Shown: positions 1 through 11,600 of the stretch, in pieces | Layout of the letters: each line of letters opens with the position of its first letter | Numbering within the stretch: the first letter of the stretch is position 1 | From: Mangifera indica | Lineage: Eukaryota; Streptophyta; Magnoliopsida; Sapindales; Anacardiaceae | DNA: 64,000 nt | Assembly: GCF_011075055.1 (NCBI RefSeq) | Contig: NW_025401138.1 | Span: 124,001-188,000, forward strand | Reading direction: 5' to 3' | Notes under the pieces: generated by a model | Told to the model about the DNA's origin: nothing | The model's input: the letters and a program-made list of their open reading frames with translations, nothing else | Databases searched by the model: none | Translations under genes and position numbers: made by a program

Positions 1-300
1 AAAATTAAAGCGTAAAAGACAAAAAAAATAATAATAAAGGATTTCAAAGTAGAAAGTACCTGAAGCGCAAATATTCAGGGCTTCAGAGGCGAAGACAAAT
101 CCCAACAAGAACGATCAAGCTTGCCAATTGATCAGTTGTAAAGTGCTTGAGAGCCTTCCTTTTTTCTGTATTTTGTTTTTTGCCCTGGCTAATACGACAC
201 CGTTTATCACTTCCCTGCTAAATTCCCCCTCCGCAGCGGGAATGCTTTTATTTAAGTGTCCGATAGGCTAGCCTCCTGACTTATTTTGGGTGGAACGATA
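1..300 (-). other. Possible 5' UTR exon of a gene running off the left edge
   Basis: On the minus strand about 55-240 is less AT-rich than its surroundings and ends in a good donor context (CAG followed by GTACTTTC, near 59-50 on the plus strand). This resembles a first non-coding exon of a leftward gene whose coding exons lie outside the window. No open reading frame of useful length is present, so this is inference only. Confidence 0.2.
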
Positions 301-1321
301 CGCCCTAATTCTTTTTTAAGAATATCAGGTTTTTATGATTAAATTTATGGTAATTAATTAAAATAGTTTTATTTTTTAATTTATACAATTTTAATATACA
401 TTCTAACAAAATTATGCAGATATAATTATTTAAATAAGATTTTAATAGACATTCGAAAAAGTTTATAGAGATTTAATCATTAAAATAAAATTGAATGAAT
501 TCTATATAATAAAAGAGATTTTAATCAAAATTGACCCGCATTCAATTAAAATCTTTATGAATGCAGAGATTTTTCGGCTAAAATCACTTTTTGTCAATGA
601 TTTTTTCTAAATTAGAATAGGTGTAAAGATTAGTATAAAGTGATTAATACTTTTATTTAAAAAAATTTTTGTATTTGTTTTAACATTTATAATTTATTTT
701 ATATTTTATTGTTTAATTACGTGTAAGTTAAATTTTTAAAAGTTAAATGAAATGTGGGGTTCGAATGCCACTGAAAGTTAAAACATAGTGTATGATCGAT
801 AAATATAGTTTCAAAAGAGACATCGAAGGAGAGAGAAATGACACCAATTGCAAAATAGACTCAATTGCATCCAATATACGGGCTTCCTAGCATGCATCGA
901 GCCCCAAGTTTTCCAGGCACTAGCGAACCCTCTTAGCTGAGGAGTGGTCGAAGGCAATTTAAATGCCAAACCCTTTGGCTAATTTTGGAATAATATTCAA
1001 ACCTTTTATCACATTTTATACTCAATCAAGTGATATTTCTTCATCTTTTATCTTCTGTGCATAAATTATGTATGTAACAAACGTACTTAGAATGGTAGCT
1101 TCATGATGACAGCATCAATGTCTGTGAAGATCTAATGTGCATATATGATGACTATAGTAGAAAGTTTTGTTACCTTAATATTATTCTAACTAAGCTTATA
1201 GATGTTTTGGTAAAGCTATCATCACATTAAATGCCCTAGCAAAAAAGTAGTAACAAATTTTATAAGTAAAGATAATTTATGATAAACTGATGCAATATAT
1301 GATGCATGCTAATTGAATAAA
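301..1321. other. AT-rich intergenic DNA, nothing recognised
   Basis: No reading frame, RNA gene or clear inverted-repeat element is visible. There are scattered poly-A and poly-T runs and short AT palindromes. Confidence 0.4.
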
Positions 1322-1975
1322 AGAATGTCAAATTTTAATAATCTTTCATATGAAAAATATCAATTACACTATACTTTGTACATTGGACATATCTAAGACA
1401 AATATCACTAAAACCCCACCTTACATTCTCCCACCATACGTGACTTATATATTGAACGCAAATCACAAATGATGAACACACTACACTTAAATGTGCATTT
1501 TCATACGTGATTTCACTAACAGTCCATTCTAAAATTATTTAATCATAAAAACACTCACATAAATCAAAAAATCACAATCGATCAAATTTACTTTACACAA
1601 AAACACTATAGCCGAAAGGTTTCAATCTTATATGCATGACATTTCAATTTTCATTGCAAACCAAGTAATTCTCAATATTATAAGCAATAAAAGATAAATA
1701 AGAATGTTTAACTAATTTTTTCGCAATTTTTAGTTTAGAAAAAATAATGAGCGAGAATTGACTACGAAAGTTGGGTATGTGTGACTACACTTTATATATA
1801 TGGGTTTTAAAATGTTGAAATTGCATCTAAGATAAATTTTTATATATGAGGAAATTCCATCCAATCCTATTATGTTACACATATCTGTATAACCAAGTAA
1901 AAATGGGTCATTTCTATCACCCTTGCAATGACGACCATTTTAAATAATTACTCTTGAAAAAATTTATATTATCCA
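1322..1975 (+). repeat. Segmental duplication, copy A (direct repeat)
   Basis: This stretch matches 3197-4051 in the same orientation. Shared landmarks run in the same order: a GAATGTCAAATTT start, a TGCATTTTCATNCNTGATTT block, an ATCAAATCTA/TTTACACAAAAACA block, and an end near TTATTCTCC or TTATATTATCC. Copy A lacks the roughly 260 bp inverted-repeat element present in copy B, so it is the empty-site allele for that insertion. No coding sequence is visible; copies differ by many substitutions and small indels. Confidence 0.7.
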
Positions 1976-2056
1976 AATATATTAATATTCGTATTAAAAG
2001 ATAAAATATAGAAATAATCATATATTCTCCTACACTAAACATCCCCATATATTTAA

Positions 2057-2836
2057 GGCCAAAGGACTATTTCCCACCCAAGTTTAGGTATGATCTAAAG
2101 TCACTGAAGTCTCATCAATTGGCTAATTCAGATTAAAAAATTTTATTCAATGCAGAAATAAAATCGTCATTTTACTAATGAGAATAAAAAAATATAAAAT
2201 TTATTATATTTTTCTCTTCAAAGTTTTAAAAACTAACATTTCACCCCTCATAAAGTTTTTTAATTTTGAAAAATCATATTTTCCTCCCAAAACTTTAGAA
2301 TTTTTTTCTTCCTCTTCGACCACTTTCTCCAATGATCTAGAAATGATGACAACAAAGCCTTTTTATCGACGAAGAGATTCCAGATCTCTTCATAGATGAA
2401 GAGATCTAAATCTTTTTGTCGACGAAATCCAGATCTCTTCTCTCAGATCTTGTCGAATCTCTTTATCTTTGACAAAGAGATCCTTTCCAAATTTGTTTAC
2501 GTGCGTCGACCAATGGTTTAGGGTGAAGAGTGGAGGTTGTCGGGGTTGGAGATGGTGACCAAAGAGGTGAAGACAAAATTTGCGAGGAAAATGTAACTTT
2601 TCAAAGTTACAAAACTTTATATAGGAGTGAAGTTGTTAGTTTTTAAAACTTATGAAGGAAAATGTAATGAATTTTATATTTTTTTAATATTATTGGTAAA
2701 ATAATAGTTTTACCTATACTTCTAACTAAAAATTTTAACGGCAGTTATATTATAGGTGAGACTTCGAGTTTTTTAAACTCTATAAGTGTAATTTTGAAAA
2801 TACACCTAAATTTGGGTGGGAAATAGTCCTTTGGCC
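2057..2836. mobile_element. Mutator-size MITE, copy 1 (780 bp, 9-bp TSD)
   Basis: Terminal inverted repeats start GGCCAAAGGACTATTTCCCA and end with the complement. The element is flanked by a perfect 9-bp direct duplication TATATTTAA (2048-2056 and 2837-2845), the target-site size typical of Mutator-like transposons. Similarity between the two arms extends over 150 bp or more. The centre (about 2340-2480) holds repeated palindromic words built on GAAGAGATCT and GTCGACGAA. There is no transposase, so it is non-autonomous. Confidence 0.85.
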
Positions 2837-3196
2837 TATATTTAATATTGAAGGAAAAGTCATATAATTAATTCAAATTACGAGATATTTAAAATCAATT
2901 ATTTATTATTTATGAGCATGATTTAAAAATTAACCTAATGAAAATTTATTATGGATAAATAATTATATGATTGAAGGGGATAAACAAATATAATTGTGTC
3001 CAATGTGCTTTTAATAGTTGTCAATTTTTTTAATAAAAAATTCATATCACTTTGGGTTGGTTTTATGTCAATCTAAACATAATTTGATTTCAGTTAATTT
3101 GAACTATATTTCTTGTTAAAAAAATTGAACTTTACCATGAATTTTTTAAGATGTGTTTGGGTTAATGAGCTTGTGTAAAAATTTGTCAACCCCGTA

Positions 3197-4051
3197 TAAG
3201 GAATGTCAAATTTCAATAATCTCTCGTATAGGCAAATATTGGTAAAGACCTCTTTCGACTCCCACCATTAGGGATGGATTTGAACCAAACTAGTTCGAGT
3301 TTGAGCTCGAGCTATTCGTCAGATTTTCTAATAAAAAATTTTGATACAAAACAATGTTATTTTGATCAATATGTATTAAAATAATATCGTTTTAATAATG
3401 AAAAATGAGTTAAATCGAATTTGAATCGAGTTCAAGCTTAGCTTTCACGAGTTCGAACTCAAACTTGAACTCAGTTATATGTGAACCGAATCGAGCTTGA
3501 ACTCGGTTTGATTCAAATCCAACCCTACCACCCACCGTCCATAACTAGCATACAGACTTGAATTGCAAATGGTGAAAAAAACAAGTTTAAACATGCATTT
3601 TCATGCATGATTTTACTAACAATCCATTATAATTTTATTCAATCACAAAAGCTTTGACATAAATCAAGAATTACCAAGATAGATCAAATCTATTTTACAC
3701 AAAAACATTATAACCAAAAAGCTTTGATCTCATTTTTAATTTTCTTTGTAAACTATGTAAATTTCAACATTCAAAGCAATAAAAAATAATTAAGAATAAT
3801 TTACTAATTTGTTTTCCCTTTTTTTAAAAATAAGTGAAAGTCGATGACGAAAATTAGGTATACACGACTACTCTTGTGTGCAGATTTTGAGATGTTAAAA
3901 CAGTATATTAGGTAAATTTATATATGAGACAATTTCATTCAATCCTAATATGTTGGTCATATTTGTATAACTTATTTAAAATTGATTGTTTTTATCAACA
4001 GTTAAATGACTATCATTTTAACTAATTACACTGGGGAAATTTTTTATTCTC
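3197..4051 (+). repeat. Segmental duplication, copy B (direct repeat)
   Basis: Second copy of 1322-1975, longer because a roughly 260 bp inverted-repeat element (3270-3530) has inserted within it. Outside the insertion the two copies align from end to end with point changes and small gaps. The copies are about 1.9 kb apart, with MITE copy 1 in the interval. Confidence 0.7.
3270..3530. mobile_element. Short palindromic MITE, GGATTTGAA family, copy 1
   Basis: The left end AGGGATGGATTTGAACCAAA is the inverted complement of the right end, which reads TTTGATTCAAATCCAACCCT, apart from two substitutions. Both arms are rich in GAGCTCGA and CGAGTTC words. Flanks CCCACCATT (3261-3269) and CCCACCGTC (3531-3539) look like a diverged 9-bp target duplication (7 of 9), and the corresponding single site CCCACCATA survives in duplication copy A. 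Related copies lie near 35305 and 36496. Confidence 0.65.
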
Positions 4052-5265
4052 CAATTGGACTCAAAATATTAACTAAAAGAATAAAAAAATTGTAATTTCT
4101 CATGAGTCTAACCATTTTTATTATGCGAGGGGTTTTGCAATCTTATAAGAATTAAGTGGCAATGAAATGGAGTAGAGGGGTGGGGTAGATTTGATCTAAT
4201 AATGAAGAATTTATTCACATTAGTTAAGAAATCAATTTCAATCGATAAATAATTAATTATGTATTTAGATAATATATTATTATTAATTAAATATAAATAT
4301 TTAAAATTGAGAATAATATTGCTCTTGTTTTAATAGTTAACATTTAAGTAATGTTTTAATATTCATAGAACATGGGTCTTGTGAAAATCCGTTTTTAAGG
4401 CATATCAGGTTACAAAACTTTTAAAAAATTATTAAAAGTTAAAAATATATAAAAATTTTGATTTTTACTAGACTAGCCTAGAAAGTATACAAACAAACTT
4501 ATAAAATAAAATTCACAGAGACAAGATCGAAGAATTATGAGTCATACCCTAGGTTTTGGTTCCGCGACAGGTTAACATGGCCTATGGCACAACGGACCAT
4601 GCAAATCAGGCACAACCCGACTAGCCTGATGTGTGGATGGCTCTAATCGGATTCATTCCATCATGTTTCTTCCCCATCCATTTTGGTGCTCCAACTTTCT
4701 CTTAGGAGGATTAACATTTATTTTTCTAACAAGTAACCAGATTTGATAAATCAAAAGTTTTATCTTAATATATGACTGCAAGATTCTAACCCAAGCCCTC
4801 CACCTTAACGTTGGTTAAAACCCTTAAGTCTGCAAGTATTTCATACATGATATACACTACATTATTTAAACTTTTTCATCCCCGTATTATTAGGTATGAG
4901 ATAATAGAGATGAACATTTAGGAGTTTAAAATAAAACAAGATAGAGCTATGATGCAGATAATCCAATTTATCTTTACATCTTTTTGGTTGGATTGAGGTC
5001 TGATATCAAAGGTGATAAAGAACTCACAAAAAGCTTAACAAATTATTTAATGACTATCATATATCAAACTTGAACACATCCAATCTATGCCAACTTCTTA
5101 GTTAATTAGCCCTTAACAACAAAACCTAATCAGCAAATGAAATGAAAAATCTACCATATCCTGCTTGAACATTCCTATCGACAAACTACAAACCAGAAAG
5201 CAAAGGTCTTCGAGACAGCTTTGAATAGAGAAGAAAAATGATGAGAATGGTAGCTATGTTAATAC
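4052..5265. other. AT-rich intergenic DNA and CLE gene 3' flank
   Basis: No gene is recognised in 4052-5265. The stretch 4510-4660 is more GC-rich than its surroundings and looks like a repeat fragment, but I cannot assign it to a family. The last 250 bp should contain the 3' UTR of the CLE gene at 5266-5508. Confidence 0.3.
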
Positions 5266-5508
5266 TTATCTATTATGTAAGGGATTTGGACCAGTGTATA
5301 TTATCCTCTTCTCATCAGTTAAACTTGGATCACCATCTTCATTTGTATTTCTTCCAAACCCCTCGTTACTTTTCAAAGAAGCAGCACTCAACTGAGAGCT
5401 GAAGCTCCCTCTTTTATGATCAGAAGAAGTAGTTTTAGCTATGAGTAACAGCACCAGAAGCAGTAGAACGAGCCAAACGAACTGTTTTGTTCTTATGCCC
5501 ATGTGCAT
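5266..5508 (-). CDS. CLE: CLE signalling peptide precursor (CLE16/17-like)
   Basis: Single-exon 80-residue prepropeptide. Residues about 8-29 form a strongly hydrophobic leucine-rich secretion signal. A polar, serine-rich variable region follows, and the C-terminus carries the conserved 12-residue CLE box at residues 68-79 (RIIYTGPNPLHN), followed by a single R and the stop. CLE peptides are cut from such precursors, modified and perceived outside the cell by leucine-rich-repeat receptor kinases that control meristem and vascular cell fate. The TGPNPLHN core and an aromatic rather than proline at box position 4 point to the Arabidopsis CLE16/CLE17 type, which from memory have histidine there; here it is tyrosine (Y71). 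M1 or M3 could start translation. The family call is secure; the receptor and role cannot be read from sequence. Confidence 0.85.
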   Translation of the reverse strand: MHMGIRTKQFVWLVLLLLVLLLIAKTTSSDHKRGSFSSQLSAASLKSNEGFGRNTNEDGDPSLTDEKRIIYTGPNPLHNR

Positions 5509-6162
5509 AGGGAGGGATTTTCTTATAGCTCAAAACCCTAGAAGGGCAAGACAGAAGAAGCAACTTTGGTGGGTTGGATCTGATATTCCAAACGGCCAAG
5601 GCAAGAAAAGGAAAGGTCTAGCTAAACTGGGGAGGAGAGAAGATATGTGTGTTCTCTAAATAATCAATAATCTCCTTGTTTACTTGAATTTATGAAGGGT
5701 GAAGGCGACCTTGAAGTTTGAGCTCTGAAAATGAAAACAATCAATTGAATGCGGAGAGTCAACAAGGCATAGAGTTAGGTGCCGGCTGAATTGACATTAA
5801 ATTTGGAGCAGAATATGTTTGTGAGTACTGATTCTGAATACGTTTATGGACCAGAGAGCATCGCTGTTTCTTTTGGAGTTGTGAGTTGTTTACTGTTATT
5901 GACTCCATCATTAATTTATACTAAAATTCGATAATATCATTTGAAATTTTCATCATGGAGTTGCGTCTTTTGCAGGAAGCTTGTTTGTTTGTGCTCATGA
6001 TCATCACAGTCGGCAAGATGTGTTATCGCTGAAAAGGAAAATGCCACACAGTTAATAGGAAACCACCCATCCCCATCTAAAAGCACAGTGTAGTCAGATA
6101 CATCCTTTATTGTCTATTTTTCCCATTAATACCAATATAACTAATAATTTACGCTTAGATAA
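5509..6162. other. CLE promoter region and intergenic DNA
   Basis: Upstream of the minus-strand CLE start. An open frame crosses the gene on the plus strand but is a shadow. No distinct promoter element was identified with confidence. Confidence 0.3.
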
Positions 6163-6888
6163 GGCCAAAGGACTATTTCCCACCTAAAGTATATTATTTA
6201 TTCAAAAATCCCCTTTTTAATTTTAAAAATCTCAAAAACTTATTTATAACTGGACGATAATAAAAATAAAATCATCATTTTATTTATGATATTAAAATAA
6301 ACTAAAATATAATCTCTTTTTTCTTCTCTAAACTTTGAAAATTAAAAGTTTTCCTCTGACTAAAGTTTTAAAAAATGACAACTTTTCTTTATAGTTAGTT
6401 TTCAGATCTCCAACACTAAATCTGGTAATATTGACAGCCATCCCTCCCTCTCGAAGCTTCCTCTCCCTCCAACGATCTTTCTCCACTCATTTAGACATCT
6501 ATTCGACGTCGATCTTCTTTTGAAAGACAAAATTTTGTCGAAGAAGATGAAACTCTTCGTCTCCTGTTGTCTCTCAATCCTCATTCAGGCATCCAAATTG
6601 GTAGAGAGAGATTGCTGAAAGGAGAGAAAACTTCGGGAGGGATAGACGATTGACAATAACATTAGAGATCTGAAAACTAAACCCTAAGAGAAAATTGTCA
6701 TTTTTAAAACTTAAGTTTGAGGAAAACTTTTAGTTTTTAAAGTTTTGGGAGGGGGAAATAAAGATAAAATTTTAAAAGGTTTGAGTTTTATTAATTTTAA
6801 CTGTTTATAAGTAAGTATATAAAATTTTCAAAGTAAAAAAGGGATAACGAGAAAACAACATACTTGGGTGAGAAATAGTGTTTTGGCC
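6163..6888. mobile_element. Mutator-size MITE, copy 2 (726 bp, 9-bp TSD)
   Basis: Starts GGCCAAAGGACTATTTCCCA and ends with a slightly degenerate complement. The flanking 9-bp duplication CTTAGATAA (6154-6162 and 6889-6897) is perfect. The arms hold the AT-rich inverted sequence common to the family. The core (about 6480-6570) contains a different palindromic segment with TCGACGTCGA and GTCGAAGAAGA words. No coding capacity. Confidence 0.85.
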
Positions 6889-6968
6889 CTTAGATAATTA
6901 AAATCTGAACTCAAACCTTAACGATTACAATCCCAAATCAATAAGGAAACAAAAAGACCTTACAAAAT

Positions 6969-7232
6969 CTACCTGATATCAAATTTGTAGATGACATTGA
7001 GCACAACATAAAAGTTTCTTACGATTCCTCCTCCATCCCATTTGTCTCGTGCACCTAGTGCCTCTGTTTCCACCGCGATCTTCTGGTAGTGATTGCAGAC
7101 GGTCTCAAGCACAAGGCCGGCCAAAAATTGAGAGAGCCTTGAATTGTTGAAGTCATCGAGATAAATGGTTTTGATGGAAGTCAAAATCGAAGCTGAGAAA
7201 GTCAAATCGGGGCCAAGGTTGGTTACTGTCAT
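6969..7232 (-). other. Unrecognised 87-codon ORF, possible gene fragment
   Basis: The frame starts at ATG 7232 and reads 87 codons with an ordinary soluble-protein composition (for example SRLSQFLAGLVLETVCNHYQ). It is noticeably more GC-rich than the DNA around it. Near its end the reading frame crosses ATCAG followed by GTAGAT, a plausible splice donor, so it could be the first exon of a decayed or lineage-specific gene. I do not recognise the family and see no continuing exon downstream, where MITE copy 2 begins within about 80 bp. It may also be chance or a captured gene fragment. Confidence 0.2.
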
Positions 7233-7345
7233 TGGGGCAAAAATTGAGAAGAGGAAGAAAAAAGTGAATACAAGAAGGAGATATCAGTATGACAATTTTA
7301 TATTAAGTAAAAAAAAAGTTAGTGATAATTTAGTAATTTTACTTG

Positions 7346-7690
7346 GGCCAAAAGGAGTTTATTTCCACCAAAGATTCACTCTTTTCACAAAATTTCATCC
7401 ACTATTTTTTTTAAAATCTAAATATTTATTAAATCTATTAATTTTAAAAATACAACCAGTATTTAATTAATAATATTAAAAAAAAATTAAAATTTTATTT
7501 TTTCTTTTATAAACTTTAAAAATTAATAATTTTTTTAAATCAAATTTTAAAAAATAACATTTTCTCTTTAAGGTTTATTTTGTATTCTCCAACTGCTTTC
7601 TCTTACACTTTCTCTGTCCCAATGCTTCATTTTTCTCTAGTGATCTCTCTCACCAATTGACCTCCAGACTTCTTAAATGAATACGAGATT
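7346..7690. mobile_element. Truncated MITE end of the GGCCAAAGG family
   Basis: Begins GGCCAAAAGGAGTTTATTTC, matching the family's left terminus, then runs through AT-rich arm-like sequence and a CTCTCTC-rich stretch as in the intact copies. No right terminus was found, so only one end is supported and the end coordinate is approximate. Confidence 0.45.
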
Positions 7691-7999
7691 TGTTTTAATA
7701 TATTAACTTGTGAGACTGATTCTGTTCTCATATATTAATTGAAATGACTAAGATTATTCGCAAGAGTAATAACAAAGAGTATGAATTTGTGTATTAATTG
7801 TAATATATCATCTAATTGTGTATTAATTTATATTCATTATATATAAATTAGTATTTATTATTAATATCCAATAGTTTCACTGTAATTGAACTGTACATGT
7901 CCAAGCCAGTTGTTTATAAAATTTTAAGTTCTCAACGATGGAATTTGTATTATTAACTAATTATTCAATAAAAGTAAAATAGATAGGAGAAAAACCCTA

Positions 8000-8416
8000 A
8001 GGGACCGTTTGGTTTCATTTAAGATAGATTATTTTGATAATCTATCTTTTATTATCAATACTGACATGACATGTAATATAAGTGATAATCTGATTACTAC
8101 TTTCACCTTAGGTATTTAAAGATTACTAAAGTAATCTTGATTTTATTATAATTATATTATTATTTATTAATTTTTTAAGATAAAAATAAATTTATTTTAA
8201 TTAATATAACAAATAATATAAAAAATATTTAAAAATAATTATATTCAAAGGTATTTAAGTAAAATAATTTACTAGTAATATTTTATTATTTTTAACTAAA
8301 CATAATAATTATTTATCCTTATCAAATTTTATCAAATATAATAATTTTCAAAGTAATTTATCTTTAAAATAATCTTTATATTTTAATAATAAAATATTAC
8401 CTAAACCAAACGCACC
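8000..8416. mobile_element. CGTTTGGTTT-type MITE, copy 1
   Basis: About 417 bp. It starts GGGACCGTTTGGTTT and ends AAACCAAACGCACC, an inverted pair. Internal sequence (GTAATATAAGTGATAATCTG, then AACATAATAATTATTTA) is shared in the same order with 41350-41826, and its right-hand part with about 38120-38290. Such termini are common in hAT-like non-autonomous elements, but no convincing 8-bp target duplication was found. It ends about 135 bp upstream of the MOC1 promoter motifs. Confidence 0.65.
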
Positions 8417-8551
8417 TACTGGGCATGGACAGGTCATGCTTGTCGCCACCTTTTAAAAATTCTTTCTTGGGAGACATACGTTGTCTCTTCAACAGAATTC
8501 TGGGCACATTATAAGTCTCCATTGAATGGCAAGATATGTATACTCTCATTC

Positions 8552-8565
8552 TGGGCCAAGGCCCA
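8552..8565 (+). promoter_or_regulatory. Paired TGGGCC/GGCCCA (site II-like) motifs upstream of MOC1
   Basis: TGGGCC (8552-8557) and its complement GGCCCA (8560-8565) lie two bases apart. GGCCCA/TGGGCC site II motifs are known TCP-factor targets in plant housekeeping and organelle-biogenesis promoters. They sit about 90 bp before the preferred MOC1 start codon, which fits a promoter and argues against using the more upstream ATG. Confidence 0.45.
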
Positions 8566-8651
8566 CGACAGATTTTAGACATGAAAAGTTACAGTGAATG
8601 TTTAAAGTCAGAAAACACGCGACTCTGAAATTCAATTCCAATTTCTTCTTG

Positions 8652-11600
8652 ATGGGAACAGAACTAATACTCCATTCACAAAGCCACCCCCAATATAATT
8701 ACAATTACAGACTCATGGTCTCCTCCAAACTCAGACCCGTTTCTGCAAACACGTACTCTACATTTACGAGCAGACTTGTAAGTACAAGTATAGCAGCAGG
8801 GATTAGGGCCACTAAGGTCTCGAATGCTGCCCAATTCAAGCAAAACTGGCTCGATTCTCTTACTTACCCTTCTCTTCAAACTCCAACCCAAACACTTGAT
8901 GATTCTAAATGGGTTCTGGGTATCGACCCGGATCTTTCTGGTGCATTAGCCGTCTTGAAAACCGACCACACCGGTTCCTCGGCTCAGGTAATTTTCTGTC
9001 TTTCTTTAAACATTTAGTTAACTTATATATGTTCAATATTAAGATTTTCTCTGTTCACTTTGACCTTAAATGTTGCAAATATGTGATATTGTGAGTTATT
9101 ATGAAACTTGTTATCTTTGTACAATGTTAAATGTTGTTGACATGATGTTGCGTTTTGACCGTGTTATCATAGTCCAGTGGCATTGGTAATTCAATTATAT
9201 GGCATATTTTATCAAGTAATTGTTTTCATTTCATTTTTCCACATATTGGTTAAGTATACTCAGAATCTCCTTGTAATTGTAAGCACTGAAGTTTAAGATT
9301 ATAGAATTACAAGCTTTTGCTTGATAAGTGATGCTCTTAGCTTTGCTAGTTCTAACCTCCCTTAGTGAAAGTGTGAAGATCAGTATCCTTGGTTTAGCCT
9401 ACCTAGGTGGTGAGTTTGGCCCTTTTTAGTGGAGGCTTCCACTGCCACACTGGGTCTTCGAGATTCCGTGGAGGCACACAATTTCCTTGAAATATAGATC
9501 AACATGAAGGAAGCATTGTTTGTCTTATGAAAAGGAATGAAATGAGCCATCTTGGAGAATCAATCAACAACCACCATAATAAAATCCTTCTTGCTTTGAG
9601 TCTTTGGCAACCCCAAAACAAAATCCATGCTAGCTTATTCCCAAAGGGCTTGAGGAATTGGCAGAGGCATATACAATGTAGTATTCTAATTTCCAAGCTT
9701 GACAATGTGACACATGATATCATGCTCAAGTTTAGGTCAATAGAGAATCTGCTTCACAAGAGCTAATGTCCTATCTTTACCAAAATGGCCAACTAAACAT
9801 CTATCATGAGGAATACATAGTTGATTTCCTCTGAAAAGAAAGTCTTCCTGTTGATGGAAACAACGGTAAGGACTAGAAGAGCTCATCCTTCGAGAGTCTC
9901 CAAAATTTAAAATGGTACAAATGAGTATATTCCTCTCCCCTCCTTGTAAAACTATATAAACCTCTTTGATGTTCATTTTCAAGCCTTTGGTTGACAAGTG
10001 AAACCCTTAGTTTTGCTAGCTGTGATCTCTCTTAGTTAGATTTTGAGTAATCAATATCCTTGGTTTGGCCTACCAAGGTGGTGTGTTTGGCCATTTTTTA
10101 GTGGAGGTTTCCACAATCAGTGAATTTTCTCTAGTGCATTATAGGGTCAATTATGTTTGAGGTTTATTGTAAGTGGCAATCAGACATGGTCCAGGTATGT
10201 ATCAATATAGTACGGTAGGGACCTTTACATGGCTGGGAAAGAAAATAAAGGAGTTCATCATTGCTTGAAAATTGGCATTTAGTGATTAGTCAAGCTACAG
10301 CTGGACTCCACATGTCCTTCTTTTCTGCTTTGGTAAATCTCTTTTAGTGATTAATTGGGCATTGATATCTTACAGGTATTTGATACTCCACACTTGCCAG
10401 TTTTAGTTGGTGGTAGAGTTCGAAAACGTTTGGATGCCAAGTCTATTGTTCAGTTGCTTCATAGCTTAGATGCTCCAATTGGTATGACACTTTGTTTCTC
10501 CTCACCATTATCCTCTTCCCTTGTGGTGTTTGTGTTTGTTTGGGTTGGCGGGTGGGGTGGGTGTTCAATAATGGCCACATAATATAATCTTCATTGGGTG
10601 TTACCTCGAAAGAATGCCTAATAATAAATGATATTGGTTCAAGTGCTATGAAGTTTTTGCCAACATTTTTTGAAGCTGTACAAATGAGTGGACACAATAG
10701 TTACATTATTTTAGGTATACCTTATTTTCTTTTGTAATACTCTATTCTAGTCTTCAAAGGCCATTGTTTTCTGCTTACTATAGATTAGGGTTTGATGAGG
10801 TCGAGAGATATCTGCTTATAATAAAAAAGCCTATAAAAGAATAAACCACATCAATTATTTTTGCTAAATTTAATTAGATAGCTTTTTCAGTTGGCCTTAA
10901 TCAATCATTTGCAAGATTTTTGAATTATGCTTGAGATGGATTGATATTGGTATATTGTATTTTCCCTTTGTATAATTGATTTCTTAATCAGTTTTTTTTA
11001 ATTTGAATTTCACTATACGTGATGTACTTTCTAGGTAATGAGTTTTTTCAGTTTATCTGCAGTCTTTGTTTTTGTGCTATCATGAAGAATATGTCTCCAT
11101 GCCAAATGACTATTCCCACCCAAGGTTTGATGAAAGGACAAAATTCCCACCCAAGTTTCAAAAAGCCAAATTTCCACCCGTTATCAATTTCTATTAGTGA
11201 ATTTGTTAAGTTTTTCAAGAAATGATTGTTTTTCCCTTTTATTAAAATTACAAAATTGCTATTAACACTTAATATAAATGTCAAATTACTAAAATATCGT
11301 TATCAGTTTAAAAATTTATCACTTGGACTCCTAAAAAATATCAAAACTCTAACCAACTTTAAAATGTTGTCTGTCGGCAAGTTCTTTGATGGTGTAATTG
11401 TCATTTTTGAAATTATTGAGAGATATGTTGAAATTTTAAAAATTCTAAAAACACCCCTAAATTTTTTTCAAATTTTCAAAAACCCTTGAAAAATTTCATT
11501 AATGCCTCTAATATTTTAAAAATTTGTAGTTTGCTTCCTAAACTTTTGAAAAAGAAAAATAAAAAGAATAAAGGGAAAAAGAAAAAAAAAGAAAAATCTA

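Noticed and set aside
748..766. T-arm-like GTGGGGTTCGAATGCCAC, possible tRNA
   Set aside because: Only a T-loop-like string is present; no acceptor, D-arm or anticodon arm can be folded around it.
2178..2399. 73-codon ORF inside MITE copy 1
   Set aside because: It lies in the element's arm and palindromic core; the composition explains the open frame.
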